This document shows, piece after piece, positions 36,194 through 45,446 of a DNA stretch of 63,611 nt; the first letter of the stretch is position 1, and each line of letters begins with the position of its first letter. The stretch is from positions 1-63,611 of the forward strand of contig NZ_JAIVEM010000065.1 in assembly GCF_020404765.1 (NCBI RefSeq). Direction: 5' to 3'. The notes beneath the pieces are model-generated. The model saw only the letters and a list, made by a program, of their open reading frames with translations. It did no database searches and was not told where the DNA came from. The DNA comes from Paenibacillus sp. BJ-4 (lineage in GTDB: Bacteria > Bacillota > Bacilli > Paenibacillales > Paenibacillaceae). Position numbers and translations under genes: made by a program.

Positions 36194-37953
36194 TGATCTA
36201 CCTCCTGCGTTGAGAGCTGGGAATGATTAATTTCCTTATATACATCTGAGCTGCTCATCAACTGATCATGTGTGCCGATACCGGCAATCCGTCCTTCATC
36301 AAATACAATAATTTTATCGGCATGCTGCACGCTGCTTACCCGTTGCGAGACCAGTAGGACGGTCATATGGGTGCTATTGTCCCGTAGCGATTTGCGCAGG
36401 GCAGCGTCGGTTGCAAAATCAAGTGCGCTTGAGGAATCATCCAAAATGAGGATTTCCGGGTTCCCTACAATAGCTCTTGCAATAGTAAGCCGCTGCTTTT
36501 GGCCTCCCGACAGATTAAGACCCCCTCGGGTAATCGGGGCATCGTATTTTTCGGGTAAACTGGAAATGAATTCATCCGCTTGTGCAATGGCGGCCGCCTG
36601 CGCCACTTCCTCATCGGTGGCATGTTCATTGCCCCAGCGGATATTATCCGCTATGGTGCCGGTGAACAGCAGCGCCTTCTGCGGGACAATCCCGATCTTT
36701 TGCCGCAGCTGCTTAAGTTTGTAATCCCGGACATCGATTCCAGCAACCCGTATACTGCCTTCTACCGCATCATAGAATCGGGGAATGAGATTCACAAATG
36801 TAGATTTCCCCGAGCCTGTTCCTCCAATGATGCCGACCGTTTCACCCGGATAGATGTCTGCGTCTACATCGCTAAGCGCCATTTGTCCTGTTGGATTGTA
36901 TCCAAAGGAGACATGATCAAAGGAGATAGCTGGTACGGTGCTTTGTGGGGATATGTGATCTGTATGTGGCTGACCTCCAGATATAGCAACATCGGAGATG
37001 GAAGCCTGCGTATCCAGCACCTCCTGAATCCGTGCTGCTGAGGTGGCAGCCTTGGTGAACAAAATAATCAAATTGGTCACCACAATCAGAGCCAGTAAAA
37101 TCTGCGTGATATAATTAATAAAAGCGATAATCTCTCCTTGTGTAAGGGCTCCATATTGGATATGGATACCCCCGATCCACAGGATGGCAATAATGGCTCC
37201 GTTGACCACCAGCAAGGTGGCCGGGCTAAGCAAAGCGGAAATTCGACCGACACGAATGGCGATCTGGGTCAGATCATCGGAGGCTGTAGTGAACTTTACT
37301 CGTTCGGCTCCTCTTTTGGCAAAAGCTCGTATTACCCGTACCCCGGTCAGATTCTCGCTTAGCACCAAAGCGATTTTATCCAGCTTTTTCTGATATAAGC
37401 GGTAGAGTGGCGAAGCCTTCGTAATGACCAGGTACAAAATCACAGCCAGGATCGGCGTAGCCGCCAACAGCACCAAAGCCAGACGGAAGTCCAGAATCAT
37501 CGACATCATAATAGCTCCGATACAAATAAAAGGAGCGCGAATGACCAGACGAATCAGCATCGCGACTGCCGTTTGGAGCTGATTAACATCGTTTGTAATC
37601 CGGTTAATGAGCGAAGGTGTCCCAAACTTATCGAGATCCGCATAAGAGAGCGATGAAATGTGCTGGAACATCGTGTTGCGCAGCGTCGTACCAAATCCTT
37701 GAGAGGCCCGGGCTGCATAAAACTGGCACACCATTGAACTGCCGAAGCCCAGCAGGGTCATAAGCAACATCAAAAGACCCATCTGCCACACATAATGGGT
37801 ATCTTCTTTGCCAACGCCGTGATTAATCATGAGAGCAACCATGGTAGGCAGCAATAATTCCAGAATGGCCTCAATGAGCTTAAACAGAGGTCCCAAGATG
37901 CTTTCCTTTTTATAAGGTTTCAAAAAAACAGCGAATTTCAGCAAATAAACCAT
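36190..37953 (-). CDS. ABC transporter, fused permease and ATPase (degenerate half)
   Basis: A 587-aa half-transporter, partner of the next gene. It has six membrane helices, Walker A GGTGSGKST and signature LSGGQ. Walker B reads LILDDSSSALD, so the catalytic glutamate is replaced by aspartate, and the switch position is VSQRVSS, lacking the histidine. This is the asymmetric pattern of the BmrC/TM287-type subunit. ATG 37953 is chosen over GTG 37956; the upstream AGGTG is very close, so translation may be weak or start differently. A LysR gene is divergent. Confidence 0.92.
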   Translation of the reverse strand: MVYLLKFAVFLKPYKKESILGPLFKLIEAILELLLPTMVALMINHGVGKEDTHYVWQMGLLMLLMTLLGFGSSMVCQFYAARASQGFGTTLRNTMFQHISSLSYADLDKFGTPSLINRITNDVNQLQTAVAMLIRLVIRAPFICIGAIMMSMILDFRLALVLLAATPILAVILYLVITKASPLYRLYQKKLDKIALVLSENLTGVRVIRAFAKRGAERVKFTTASDDLTQIAIRVGRISALLSPATLLVVNGAIIAILWIGGIHIQYGALTQGEIIAFINYITQILLALIVVTNLIILFTKAATSAARIQEVLDTQASISDVAISGGQPHTDHISPQSTVPAISFDHVSFGYNPTGQMALSDVDADIYPGETVGIIGGTGSGKSTFVNLIPRFYDAVEGSIRVAGIDVRDYKLKQLRQKIGIVPQKALLFTGTIADNIRWGNEHATDEEVAQAAAIAQADEFISSLPEKYDAPITRGGLNLSGGQKQRLTIARAIVGNPEILILDDSSSALDFATDAALRKSLRDNSTHMTVLLVSQRVSSVQHADKIIVFDEGRIAGIGTHDQLMSSSDVYKEINHSQLSTQEVDQ

Positions 37954-38015
37954 CACCTAACTAAAATGATATATAAAGCCTGTTGACCCAACGCGATAAC
38001 TGAATATGATTATGG

Positions 38016-38077
38016 CATATCCCAAACCATATGAATAATATTTAATATATATTAGAGGCATATGTATTTCATATACC
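38016..38077. promoter_or_regulatory. candidate LysR-type operators between ABC and lysR genes
   Basis: Two inverted repeats lie in the 135-base divergent region: CATAT-N8-ATATG (38016-38033) and GGCATATG-N5-CATATACC (38057-38077, one mismatch). The second ends at the lysR ribosome-binding site, consistent with autoregulation. Confidence 0.45.
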
Positions 38078-38088
38078 GGAGGTCCATG

Positions 38089-38982
38089 ATGGAATTGAGA
38101 CATCTTAAGTATTTTCTGGCGATTGCAGAGGCAGGACAAATTACGGCAGCAGCGAAAAAGTCGAAAATGGCCCAGCCCCCCTTAAGTCAGCAGCTCATGC
38201 AGCTGGAGGAAGAGCTTGGTGTAAAACTCGTGCATCGAGGTCCGCGAAGCCTTCATCTGACGGAGGCCGGCATCATTTTGCAGAACAGAGCCAAGCAGAT
38301 TTTGGAGCTGACAGATGCTACGACAAGAGAAATTAATGATGTTGCCATGGGCACGAAGGGTACCCTTACGATTGGAACCGTCTCCTCCTCCGGCGCAGCC
38401 CTGATGAAGGACAGGCTTTCCGAGTTTCATAAAAACTATGCAGGTGTAAAATTTGAAATTCATGAGGGAAATACGTTTATGATTCTCGACCTTTTGAACA
38501 AAGGAATTGTGGAGGTTGGTATTGTCAGGACACCGTTCAACACTACCGATTTGGGCTGCAGATATGCGGCCTCTGAGCCGATGGTCGCAGTGATGACACA
38601 AGAACACGACTGGAAACCTGACCAGAAGACTATCACATTGTCAGAGTTGAAGAACAGGCCGTTAATTGTATACCGCCGCTTCGAACAACTGATCCACGAT
38701 ACCTGCATGAAGCATGGCTTTGAGCCGAACTTATTTTGCAAAAACGATGATGCTCGCACCACGCTTCACTGGGCTAATGAAGGGCTGGGTATCGGCATGA
38801 TTTCACAGTCTGCGTTGTCACTGGGCAGCAATAGCCAGTTAATCGTTAAGGAAATTATGTGTGAAGAATTGCATACTCGTGTAGCCGCAGTGTGGCTCAA
38901 GGATAAATACATGTCTTCCCTGGCTTCCCGATTTATCGAAAGCTTTAGTCAGGCATCCGATGAGCGAACCTGTGATAGCTGA
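38089..38982 (+). CDS. LysR family transcriptional regulator
   Basis: A 297-aa LysR-type regulator. The winged helix-turn-helix is at residues 1-60 (LRHLKYFLAIAEAGQITAAAKK...PLSQQL) and the effector-binding domain follows (GTLTIGTVSSSGA, then GLGIGMIS). It is divergent from the ABC exporter operon, 135 bases apart, and is the likely regulator of that operon. ATG 38089 has six bases to GGAGG; ATG 38086 is too close. Confidence 0.92.
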   Translation: MELRHLKYFLAIAEAGQITAAAKKSKMAQPPLSQQLMQLEEELGVKLVHRGPRSLHLTEAGIILQNRAKQILELTDATTREINDVAMGTKGTLTIGTVSSSGAALMKDRLSEFHKNYAGVKFEIHEGNTFMILDLLNKGIVEVGIVRTPFNTTDLGCRYAASEPMVAVMTQEHDWKPDQKTITLSELKNRPLIVYRRFEQLIHDTCMKHGFEPNLFCKNDDARTTLHWANEGLGIGMISQSALSLGSNSQLIVKEIMCEELHTRVAAVWLKDKYMSSLASRFIESFSQASDERTCDS

Positions 38983-39085
38983 TTTTTTTGAATGAAAGCA
39001 TCTTTTTGTAAAAACTCATTTGAATTGCAATCGGGAACTGGATATAGTAGTACAGTAGGATAGCGATAGAATGGAGTTTGAACAC

Positions 39086-39511
39086 ATGCCACACAATGCA
39101 AAGGTCCAAATTCGCCTTCATAGTCATCATGATGGGGAAGATGTGGTCCAGGAGCTTCCTGGAGAAGCCATCGTGCGTGGGAAGCATCTATATATAAGGT
39201 ATGAAGAGCCACAAGAGGGTCCTCAGGGAGGAATGACACGGAACACGGTCAAAATCGGACCTGATGAGCTTAAACTGATCCGTCACGGCGAGGTGCAATC
39301 GGAGCAGTCATTTGCGCTTGGACGCAGATTGCCGGGATTTTACCGATCGCCTTATTTGAACCTGAACATGTCTGCGCATACACAGAAGCTTGATATTCGG
39401 ATGGATGGATTTAGCGGATATGTGAGCTGGACCTATGATCTGTACGTATTTGAGGATTTCTCGGGGCATTTTGCCATCAGTTTGCATATACAGGAGGAGC
39501 AACAATCATGA
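39086..39511 (+). CDS. ywiB: DUF1934 family beta-barrel protein YwiB
   Basis: A 141-aa small beta-barrel protein of the DUF1934/YwiB family. The repeating strand pattern includes [25 protein letters not shown] and [19 protein letters not shown]. The role is unknown. Its constant position before argS, here overlapping argS by four bases, is the strongest evidence for the name. ATG 39086 has GGAG nine bases upstream; the in-frame ATG 39071 overlaps that site. Confidence 0.9.
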   Translation: MPHNAKVQIRLHSHHDGEDVVQELPGEAIVRGKHLYIRYEEPQEGPQGGMTRNTVKIGPDELKLIRHGEVQSEQSFALGRRLPGFYRSPYLNLNMSAHTQKLDIRMDGFSGYVSWTYDLYVFEDFSGHFAISLHIQEEQQS

Positions 39512-41187
39512 CAAGCAATCCACTGGAACTTATTAATCAAAAGGTGACCTCGGCCATCGAGGCCGCGATACTGGCTGCCGGAATCGTGAGCCGCGAAGAG
39601 CTGCCGACCATTACGCTGGAGGTGCCAAAGGACAAGTCACACGGTGACTTGGCTACTAATGCTGCGATGCAGCTTACCCGTATTGCCAAGAAAAACCCGC
39701 GTCAAATCGCTGAAGACTTGATCGCAAATATGGATTTGGCTGCCGCTTCTATTGAGAGTGCGGACATTGCCGGACCGGGTTTTATTAACTTCCGTCTGAA
39801 CAAGGGCTACCTGTATACCATTATTGAACAAGTACAAGTACAGGGAGCAGATTACGGACGTGTACAGGTAGGTGCAGGCAAAAAGGTCCAAATCGAATTT
39901 GTCAGCGCGAACCCGACAGGCAGCCTCCACCTGGGGCATGCGCGTGGTGCAGCAGTGGGGGATGCTCTTTGCAACGTGCTTGATTATGCCGGATATCAAG
40001 TTACTCGTGAATACTACATTAATGATGCGGGTAACCAGATTTACAATATGAGCCGTTCCATTGAAGCACGTTATTTGCAAGAGCTGGGACAGCCCGCAGA
40101 GATGCCGGAGGACGGTTACCATGGTGAGGATATCATCGGGTTTGCCAAAGAGCTGGTGGCTGAGAAGGGCGATGCTTTGTTGTCTATGGAACCAGGGGAT
40201 CGCGCTGCTTATTTCCGTGACTATGGTCTGGAAAAGGAACTGAACAAGATCAAGCGTGACCTAGAACGATTCCGTGTACCGTTTGACTCCTGGTTCAGCG
40301 AAACATCGCTGTATGATAACGGCGAAGTGCTCAAGGCGCTGAACGAGCTCCGTGATCGTGATGAAATCTACGAGAAGGACGGAGCTACGTGGCTGAACAC
40401 GACCAAATACGGCGACGATAAAGACCGCGTATTGATCAAAAATGACGGCACCTACACCTACCTGACACCGGATATCGCTTACCATCGCGACAAATATGCC
40501 CGTGGATATGATACGATCATCAACATCTGGGGCGCCGATCACCATGGCTACATTCCACGGATGAAGGCAGCTATGGAAGCGCTGGGTAATGACCCGGATA
40601 AGCTTAAAGTGCTGATTGCCCAAATGGTCAGCCTGTTCCAAAACGGGGAAAAGGTGAAAATGTCCAAACGTACCGGCAAGGCCGTGACGATGGAAGATCT
40701 GATGGAAGAAGTAGGCGTGGATGCGATTCGTTACTTCTTCACGATGCGCAGCATGGATTCGCATTTGGATTTTGATATGGATTTGGCGATTTCCACATCC
40801 AATGAAAATCCGGTATTCTACGTGCAATATGCGCACGCACGTGCGTGCAGCGTATATCGTCAAGCCGAGGAGCAGGGGATAGCTGTACTGCCACTGGCAG
40901 AGGTGGACCTGTCCAAGCTGACGGCTGAGCATGAATATGACCTGTTGCGCAAAATCGGTGAGCTGCCGGAGGAAGTCTCTGTAGCAGCTGCGAACTTTGC
41001 GCCGCACCGTATGATTCGCTATGTCTATGAGCTGGCTTCACTATTCCACAGCTACTATAAGGCAGAGCGCGTCATCACCGAGGATGCTGCTCAAACGCAA
41101 GCTCGCTTGGCACTGTTTGGCGCGGTGCGCACCACCATTGCCAACGTGCTGAAACTGGTGGGCGTGTCTGCGCCGGAACGTATGTAA
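39508..41187 (+). CDS. argS: arginyl-tRNA synthetase
   Basis: Class I synthetase that charges tRNA-Arg. It has an N-terminal Add-1 domain (about 1-110), the HIGH motif as HLGH at 141-144, the KMSKR loop with intact lysines ([11 protein letters not shown], common in Bacillus types) and the DALR anticodon-binding domain at the end. Length 559 aa is typical. It overlaps ywiB by four bases (ATGA), with GGAGGAG inside ywiB as its site. Confidence 0.97.
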   Translation: MTSNPLELINQKVTSAIEAAILAAGIVSREELPTITLEVPKDKSHGDLATNAAMQLTRIAKKNPRQIAEDLIANMDLAAASIESADIAGPGFINFRLNKGYLYTIIEQVQVQGADYGRVQVGAGKKVQIEFVSANPTGSLHLGHARGAAVGDALCNVLDYAGYQVTREYYINDAGNQIYNMSRSIEARYLQELGQPAEMPEDGYHGEDIIGFAKELVAEKGDALLSMEPGDRAAYFRDYGLEKELNKIKRDLERFRVPFDSWFSETSLYDNGEVLKALNELRDRDEIYEKDGATWLNTTKYGDDKDRVLIKNDGTYTYLTPDIAYHRDKYARGYDTIINIWGADHHGYIPRMKAAMEALGNDPDKLKVLIAQMVSLFQNGEKVKMSKRTGKAVTMEDLMEEVGVDAIRYFFTMRSMDSHLDFDMDLAISTSNENPVFYVQYAHARACSVYRQAEEQGIAVLPLAEVDLSKLTAEHEYDLLRKIGELPEEVSVAAANFAPHRMIRYVYELASLFHSYYKAERVITEDAAQTQARLALFGAVRTTIANVLKLVGVSAPERM

Positions 41188-41202
41188 ATGCTGTAACGAT
41201 AA

Positions 41203-41253
41203 AAGAACCGCACGTACTATCCAGAACAGGATGGCACGTGCGGTTCCTTTTTA
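41203..41253. terminator. bidirectional terminator after argS
   Basis: Arms AGAACCGCACGT and ACGTGCGGTTCC, with an inner ATCC/GGAT pairing, end in TTTTT. It lies between convergent genes. Confidence 0.9.
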
Positions 41254-41270
41254 TATGAAAGCAGCTTGGC

Positions 41271-42131
41271 TTAGTACCGTTCCAGCACCAGATTCGTTTT
41301 CAGGGAATCGGCAGGAACCAGCCATCCCTTGGATTGCAGCAAGTTGATCAGCTGGGTGCGGTTGCTGGCGGCAGCGCTGTAATCCGAGGTTTTAAAAGAA
41401 ATTTCGATGATGGTATCTGTGCCGGATCCGCTCGCACTGCGGATGGGCCAAATTTCAACGTCGGTATCCAGTCCCTGAAAGCTGCCTTCGTATTTGCTGA
41501 CCTGTACCGGGCCGCGAACTCTGGAGTCTGCCAAGGTTTTTTTGCCACAGTTGCTGTCTTTCCAGTTTTGCAGCTTGCCCGGAAGGTGATCTAACAGCTG
41601 TTTTAGTGCCTGATCCGGGGAAGGAAGCGTTAATCCTTTAGAAGCGGATGTTTTCTTATCATTGGAGAAGCTTAACGTTTGCTTGCTATAGCCCCAGTCC
41701 ACCTCAGCCTCATAGTTATCGTCGGAAGCGTCGAAGCCTTCTTTATTGGCTTGGCTAAGAGCTGCCTCAATATCTCCATTTGTGACCGTGTAGCGCTTTT
41801 TGTAGGTTAATTCATAATTCTTTTTATCCTCTTTTTTGCGAAATCTGACGTTCCAGCCCTCGCCGTTCAATTGAAGCTGATCGGTATCGAAATACTCTAC
41901 GCTCAATCTTTGTACCTCATCGCTAATTTGGAACTCATGTACTATGCTGCTTTTCAGAGAGCCATCTGCATTGAGAACCTGAGCCGTATCCAGCAGCATC
42001 TTTACCTCATAGCTTGGAGTGGCATTGGCGGCGGCCTGTACAGGCTCGGCTCCCTTCCATCCCGTTACGAGCAGCACTGCGCTCAGGGTTAAGACCGACA
42101 ATACTTTTGTAAAACGAAACCTCTTTTTCAT
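41271..42131 (-). CDS. secreted protein with CYTH-like domain
   Basis: A 286-aa exported protein. The signal peptide ends near VQA-AA at about residue 34. The body resembles a CYTH/triphosphate-tunnel fold: YEVKMLLD at the start, VEYFDTDQLQLNGEGWNVRFRKK, then YELTYKKRY, and later strands with VEIWP and TIIEISFK. CYTH enzymes are normally cytoplasmic phosphohydrolases, so an extracellular version is unusual. The identity is by motif pattern only. AGGAGAGG precedes the ATG. The gene is monocistronic. Confidence 0.75.
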   Translation of the reverse strand: MKKRFRFTKVLSVLTLSAVLLVTGWKGAEPVQAAANATPSYEVKMLLDTAQVLNADGSLKSSIVHEFQISDEVQRLSVEYFDTDQLQLNGEGWNVRFRKKEDKKNYELTYKKRYTVTNGDIEAALSQANKEGFDASDDNYEAEVDWGYSKQTLSFSNDKKTSASKGLTLPSPDQALKQLLDHLPGKLQNWKDSNCGKKTLADSRVRGPVQVSKYEGSFQGLDTDVEIWPIRSASGSGTDTIIEISFKTSDYSAAASNRTQLINLLQSKGWLVPADSLKTNLVLERY

Positions 42132-42258
42132 TCTATCCTCTCCTGTTCGTCCGAATGGTAGTACACGCTATACTTTACGGGGTTATTGTCAGTCGTATGT
42201 CAAGGCTGGGCGGTACTACGATTAAAAAATACCATAATTTCTATATAACAGGTAAGAT

Positions 42259-43152
42259 TTAATCTTGGTTCGATGACAAATATTCAGCAAAACGGCGAAT
42301 CAGCGCCGAACGATGGCGGTCTTGGTTGCTGACCATATAAATGTATCTTTCAACACGGTGACCCGGAATGGGCCGGATCACTAGCAGCCTGCGTTGGACT
42401 TCCGATTGTACGGCAATGCGGGAGACGAAGGAGACGTGTTCTCCCAGCATGACCGACTGCTTGATGGCCTCGAGCGAATCCAGCTCCAAATAGGAGGGGA
42501 GACGACGGTTGCCATGCTCCAACCATTTGTCGGTCATGTGCCGTGTGCTGGAATCCTTGCCATGCAGCACGAAGGAGGAAGAAGCGATGCGTTCGGGCGT
42601 CAGCCCGGTTTCACTTGCGAGCGAGTGACCGGGTGCGCAGATGAGTACCAGTTCATCCTCGCTTAAGGGCTCGGCCACCAGCGTTGGCGCTTGAAACGGC
42701 TCTGCCGAGATGACGCCGAGGTCAATTTCGTGGCGAGTGAGCATGTCCTTGATCACTGGAGCTGTTTTCACCGACAAGGAAATATGAATCCCCGGATGCT
42801 CACGGGCAAAACGGTGCAGCACCGCAGGGAGCAAGTAGGTAGCGGGTACATAGCTTGCTCCGATTCGAATGCTTCCCCGCTGAAGCGTGTCGAATTCGCA
42901 GACGACCCGCTCTGCCTCGGCAGCGAGTGCGTTGATCTTGGCGGCATAGTGGAGTAGCGCTTGGCCGGCATCTGTCAGGATGATTTTGCCCATCCTCGTA
43001 TCAAACAGCTTTACACCGAATTCCCGCTCCAGATTCTTCATATGAAAGGTAACGGTTGGTTGTTTCAGACCGAGAAGCTCGGCCACGGTGGTAATTTTAT
43101 GGTGCTTGTCCAGCAACTCTACAATGTGCAGCTTTAGAAGACTCAAATTCAC
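42259..43152 (-). CDS. LysR family transcriptional regulator
   Basis: A 297-aa LysR regulator. The helix-turn-helix is in residues 1-60 (LLGLKQPTVTFHMKNLEREFG) and the effector domain begins near GSIRIGASYVPATYLLP, the type seen in CysL/YtlI-like regulators. It is divergent from the ABC importer operon, with a perfect 15-bp palindrome in the shared region, so it likely controls that operon. The start is GTG with only a weak GTGGGGC upstream. Confidence 0.92.
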   Translation of the reverse strand: MNLSLLKLHIVELLDKHHKITTVAELLGLKQPTVTFHMKNLEREFGVKLFDTRMGKIILTDAGQALLHYAAKINALAAEAERVVCEFDTLQRGSIRIGASYVPATYLLPAVLHRFAREHPGIHISLSVKTAPVIKDMLTRHEIDLGVISAEPFQAPTLVAEPLSEDELVLICAPGHSLASETGLTPERIASSSFVLHGKDSSTRHMTDKWLEHGNRRLPSYLELDSLEAIKQSVMLGEHVSFVSRIAVQSEVQRRLLVIRPIPGHRVERYIYMVSNQDRHRSALIRRFAEYLSSNQD

Positions 43153-43225
43153 TTGGGATGCCCCACTTTCTGATTGATTGGAAACTTATGCTTGCCTCTG
43201 GTGCTACGGTATCAATCCCCTCTAT

Positions 43226-43240
43226 ATAGATTAAATCTAT
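43226..43240. promoter_or_regulatory. LysR-type operator of the ABC importer operon
   Basis: A perfect odd palindrome ATAGATT-A-AATCTAT in the 201-base divergent region. It fits the T-N11-A style of LysR sites. The rest of this region is AT-rich and shows no second clear repeat. Confidence 0.55.
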
Positions 43241-43353
43241 GAGTATTAACACAATTCATTGAAATAATTAATTTTGTTTTAACTTTCCAATAACACAGGC
43301 TGCGAATTCAAGTTTTACACTGGGGTCAGTCAGAAGAACAGGCGGGTAATGCG

Positions 43354-44352
43354 ATGAATCAAGATCTACATATTCACGGGTTGAGTAAAACCTTCGGTCA
43401 TATGACCGCATTGCACGAGACCAATCTGCTTGTGCGACGGGGAAAATTCACAACACTGCTCGGTCCGTCCGGCTGTGGGAAAACAACGCTTCTGCGCATG
43501 ATCGCCGGGCTGGAGACGCCAGATAGCGGCACGATCACGTTGGGCGAGGAAATTCTATTTTCGGCTGAACGTAAAAAGGATGTGCCCGCACATCTTCGTC
43601 ATTTTGGCATGGTGTTTCAGGACTTCGCGTTGTGGCCGCATATGACGGTGTTTGAAAATGTGGCCTTTGGCCTGCGTGCAGGCAAGCAGGCCAAACTTCC
43701 CGGTGGCGGGCGTGCCAAGGAGCTGCGGGCGGTGGTGCTAGAGGCACTGAACAAGGTCAGACTATCGGGGATGGAAGGTAGGTATCCCCATGAGTTGTCC
43801 GGCGGACAGCAGCAACGGGTCGCCTTTGCCCGCGCCGTTGCCGTTCGGCCCCGGCTCGTATTGTTCGATGAGCCGCTCAGTGCACTGGATGCGGTGCTGC
43901 GGGAAGAAATGCGCATCGAAATGTTGTCGCTGGTGCGCGATCTAGGTCTGACCGCCCTGTACGTTACCCATGATCAAGTCGAGGCTATGTCGATGTCTGA
44001 TGAGGTGGTCGTCATGAAGAACGGGCATATATTACAGACGGGAACGCCAGAGGACATCTATGGTCGTCCATCTCATCCAGAGGTGGCGAGGTTTATCGGT
44101 AAATCGAACTGGCTACAGCCGGAGCGGATGCTATTCCGCCCCGAGCATGTGCGCTGGGAACAGGATCAAGTGGACCAGCACGCCTTTACAGTAAAGGTTC
44201 AGCATGTCAGCTATGTGGGGGATCGGTATGAGATACGTATGCTGGCTGAGAATGGGGAGCTATGGAGCGCTTATCATTCGACCCGTTTATCCATAGGGGA
44301 ACGAAAGCAAATTTGGGTATCACCGCAGTACATCCACCAACTCGAACCATAA
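43354..44352 (+). CDS. ABC importer ATP-binding protein (Fe3+/2-aminoethylphosphonate type)
   Basis: A 332-aa ATPase of the PotA/FbpC/PhnT class. It has Walker A GPSGCGKTT, Q-loop VFQDFALWPHM, signature LSGGQQQRV, Walker B LVLFDEPLSALD and switch His in VTHDQ. A C-terminal extension of about 90 residues forms an OB-like regulatory domain. It is the first gene of a four-gene run (ATPase, binding protein, permease, metallo-hydrolase) under a divergent LysR. The ligand is not shown by sequence: iron and 2-aminoethylphosphonate are the usual ones. Confidence 0.92.
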   Translation: MNQDLHIHGLSKTFGHMTALHETNLLVRRGKFTTLLGPSGCGKTTLLRMIAGLETPDSGTITLGEEILFSAERKKDVPAHLRHFGMVFQDFALWPHMTVFENVAFGLRAGKQAKLPGGGRAKELRAVVLEALNKVRLSGMEGRYPHELSGGQQQRVAFARAVAVRPRLVLFDEPLSALDAVLREEMRIEMLSLVRDLGLTALYVTHDQVEAMSMSDEVVVMKNGHILQTGTPEDIYGRPSHPEVARFIGKSNWLQPERMLFRPEHVRWEQDQVDQHAFTVKVQHVSYVGDRYEIRMLAENGELWSAYHSTRLSIGERKQIWVSPQYIHQLEP

Positions 44353-44371
44353 GAAAAGGGGTATACAAAAG

Positions 44372-45442
44372 ATGAAGAACAGGCACGTTTTTCGCACAGG
44401 ATGGAAAAAAGGCGTAATGCTCGCATTAACATTAACCTTCGGACTGGCTGTTGCAGGCTGTGGAGCCGCTACACCCTCCAAGGATGGAGCTCAAGCGACG
44501 GGACCAGCTGGACAAGCCGGGGCGGCATCCAGTGATCAGAAACTGGTTGTCTACAGCGCAGGCCCGGATGGGCTGGCGAAAAAGCTGGTAGCAGGCTATG
44601 AGGCACAAAGTGGAGTTAAAGTTGAGCTATTCCAGGGGACAACCGGTAAAATTCTCGCTCGGATGGAAGCCGAGAAGACGAATCCGGTAGCAGATGTAGT
44701 GGTGCTGGCATCTCTCCCTTCCGTGCAAGGCTTGAAAAAAGATGGACTCACGCTGCCCTACCCCGAGGCCAAAAATGCGGACAAGCTGAATCCCGACTGG
44801 TCTGACAAGGAAGGCCATTATTTCAGTACCAGTGCCTCGGCGCTAGGTATTGCGTACAATACGAATCTGGTGAAGACGCCCCCGACATCATGGGCCGATC
44901 TGGCAAAGCCAGAGTATAAGGACCAAGTTAACATTCCCGATCCGTCACTCTCCGGCTCGGCGCTGGATTTCATGACAGGTTATCTGAGCGCCAAGGGCGA
45001 TGGAGGCTGGACGTTGTTCGAGCAGTACAAGGCTAATGGTGTTGCCATGGCTGGCGCGAATCAGGAAGCGCTGGACCCGGTCATTACCGGAGCCAAAAGC
45101 ATGGTTGCAGCTGCGGTCGATTACATGACCTACAAGGCCAAAGCCAAAGGCGAGCCGATTGACATTGTTTATCCAAAGGAAGGAACAGTGATCAGTCCTC
45201 GCCCGGCGGCCATTCTCAAATCAACGCAGCATGAGCAGAATGCCAAGGCATTCATTGACTATCTGCTGTCGGACGAAGCACAGAAGCTGGTGGCGGATGC
45301 TTCCCTGCTTCCGGGCCGCACGGATGTCAAAGCCGACAAGCGTGCCAACCTGGATGAGATTCCCTTGCTGAACACCAATTGGGAATGGATGGGTGAGCAC
45401 GGGCCTGACGTGACGGAGAAGTTCACGCAAATATTTAAATAA
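44372..45442 (+). CDS. ABC importer substrate-binding lipoprotein
   Basis: A 356-aa lipoprotein. The signal with lipobox LAVAGCG ends at about Cys30 and is followed by a flexible A/G/T/Q-rich linker. The mature part is a class 2 (type II) binding protein in the Fe3+/spermidine/2-AEP cluster: LVVYSAGPDGLAKKLVAGYE at the start, then GIAYNTNLVK, and SPRPAAILKSTQH. The paired tyrosines that mark iron-binding FbpA are not evident, which slightly favours a phosphonate-like or other organic ligand. It has an AAGGGG site 19 bases after the ATPase gene. Confidence 0.92.
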   Translation: MKNRHVFRTGWKKGVMLALTLTFGLAVAGCGAATPSKDGAQATGPAGQAGAASSDQKLVVYSAGPDGLAKKLVAGYEAQSGVKVELFQGTTGKILARMEAEKTNPVADVVVLASLPSVQGLKKDGLTLPYPEAKNADKLNPDWSDKEGHYFSTSASALGIAYNTNLVKTPPTSWADLAKPEYKDQVNIPDPSLSGSALDFMTGYLSAKGDGGWTLFEQYKANGVAMAGANQEALDPVITGAKSMVAAAVDYMTYKAKAKGEPIDIVYPKEGTVISPRPAAILKSTQHEQNAKAFIDYLLSDEAQKLVADASLLPGRTDVKADKRANLDEIPLLNTNWEWMGEHGPDVTEKFTQIFK

Positions 45443-45446
45443 GCGG

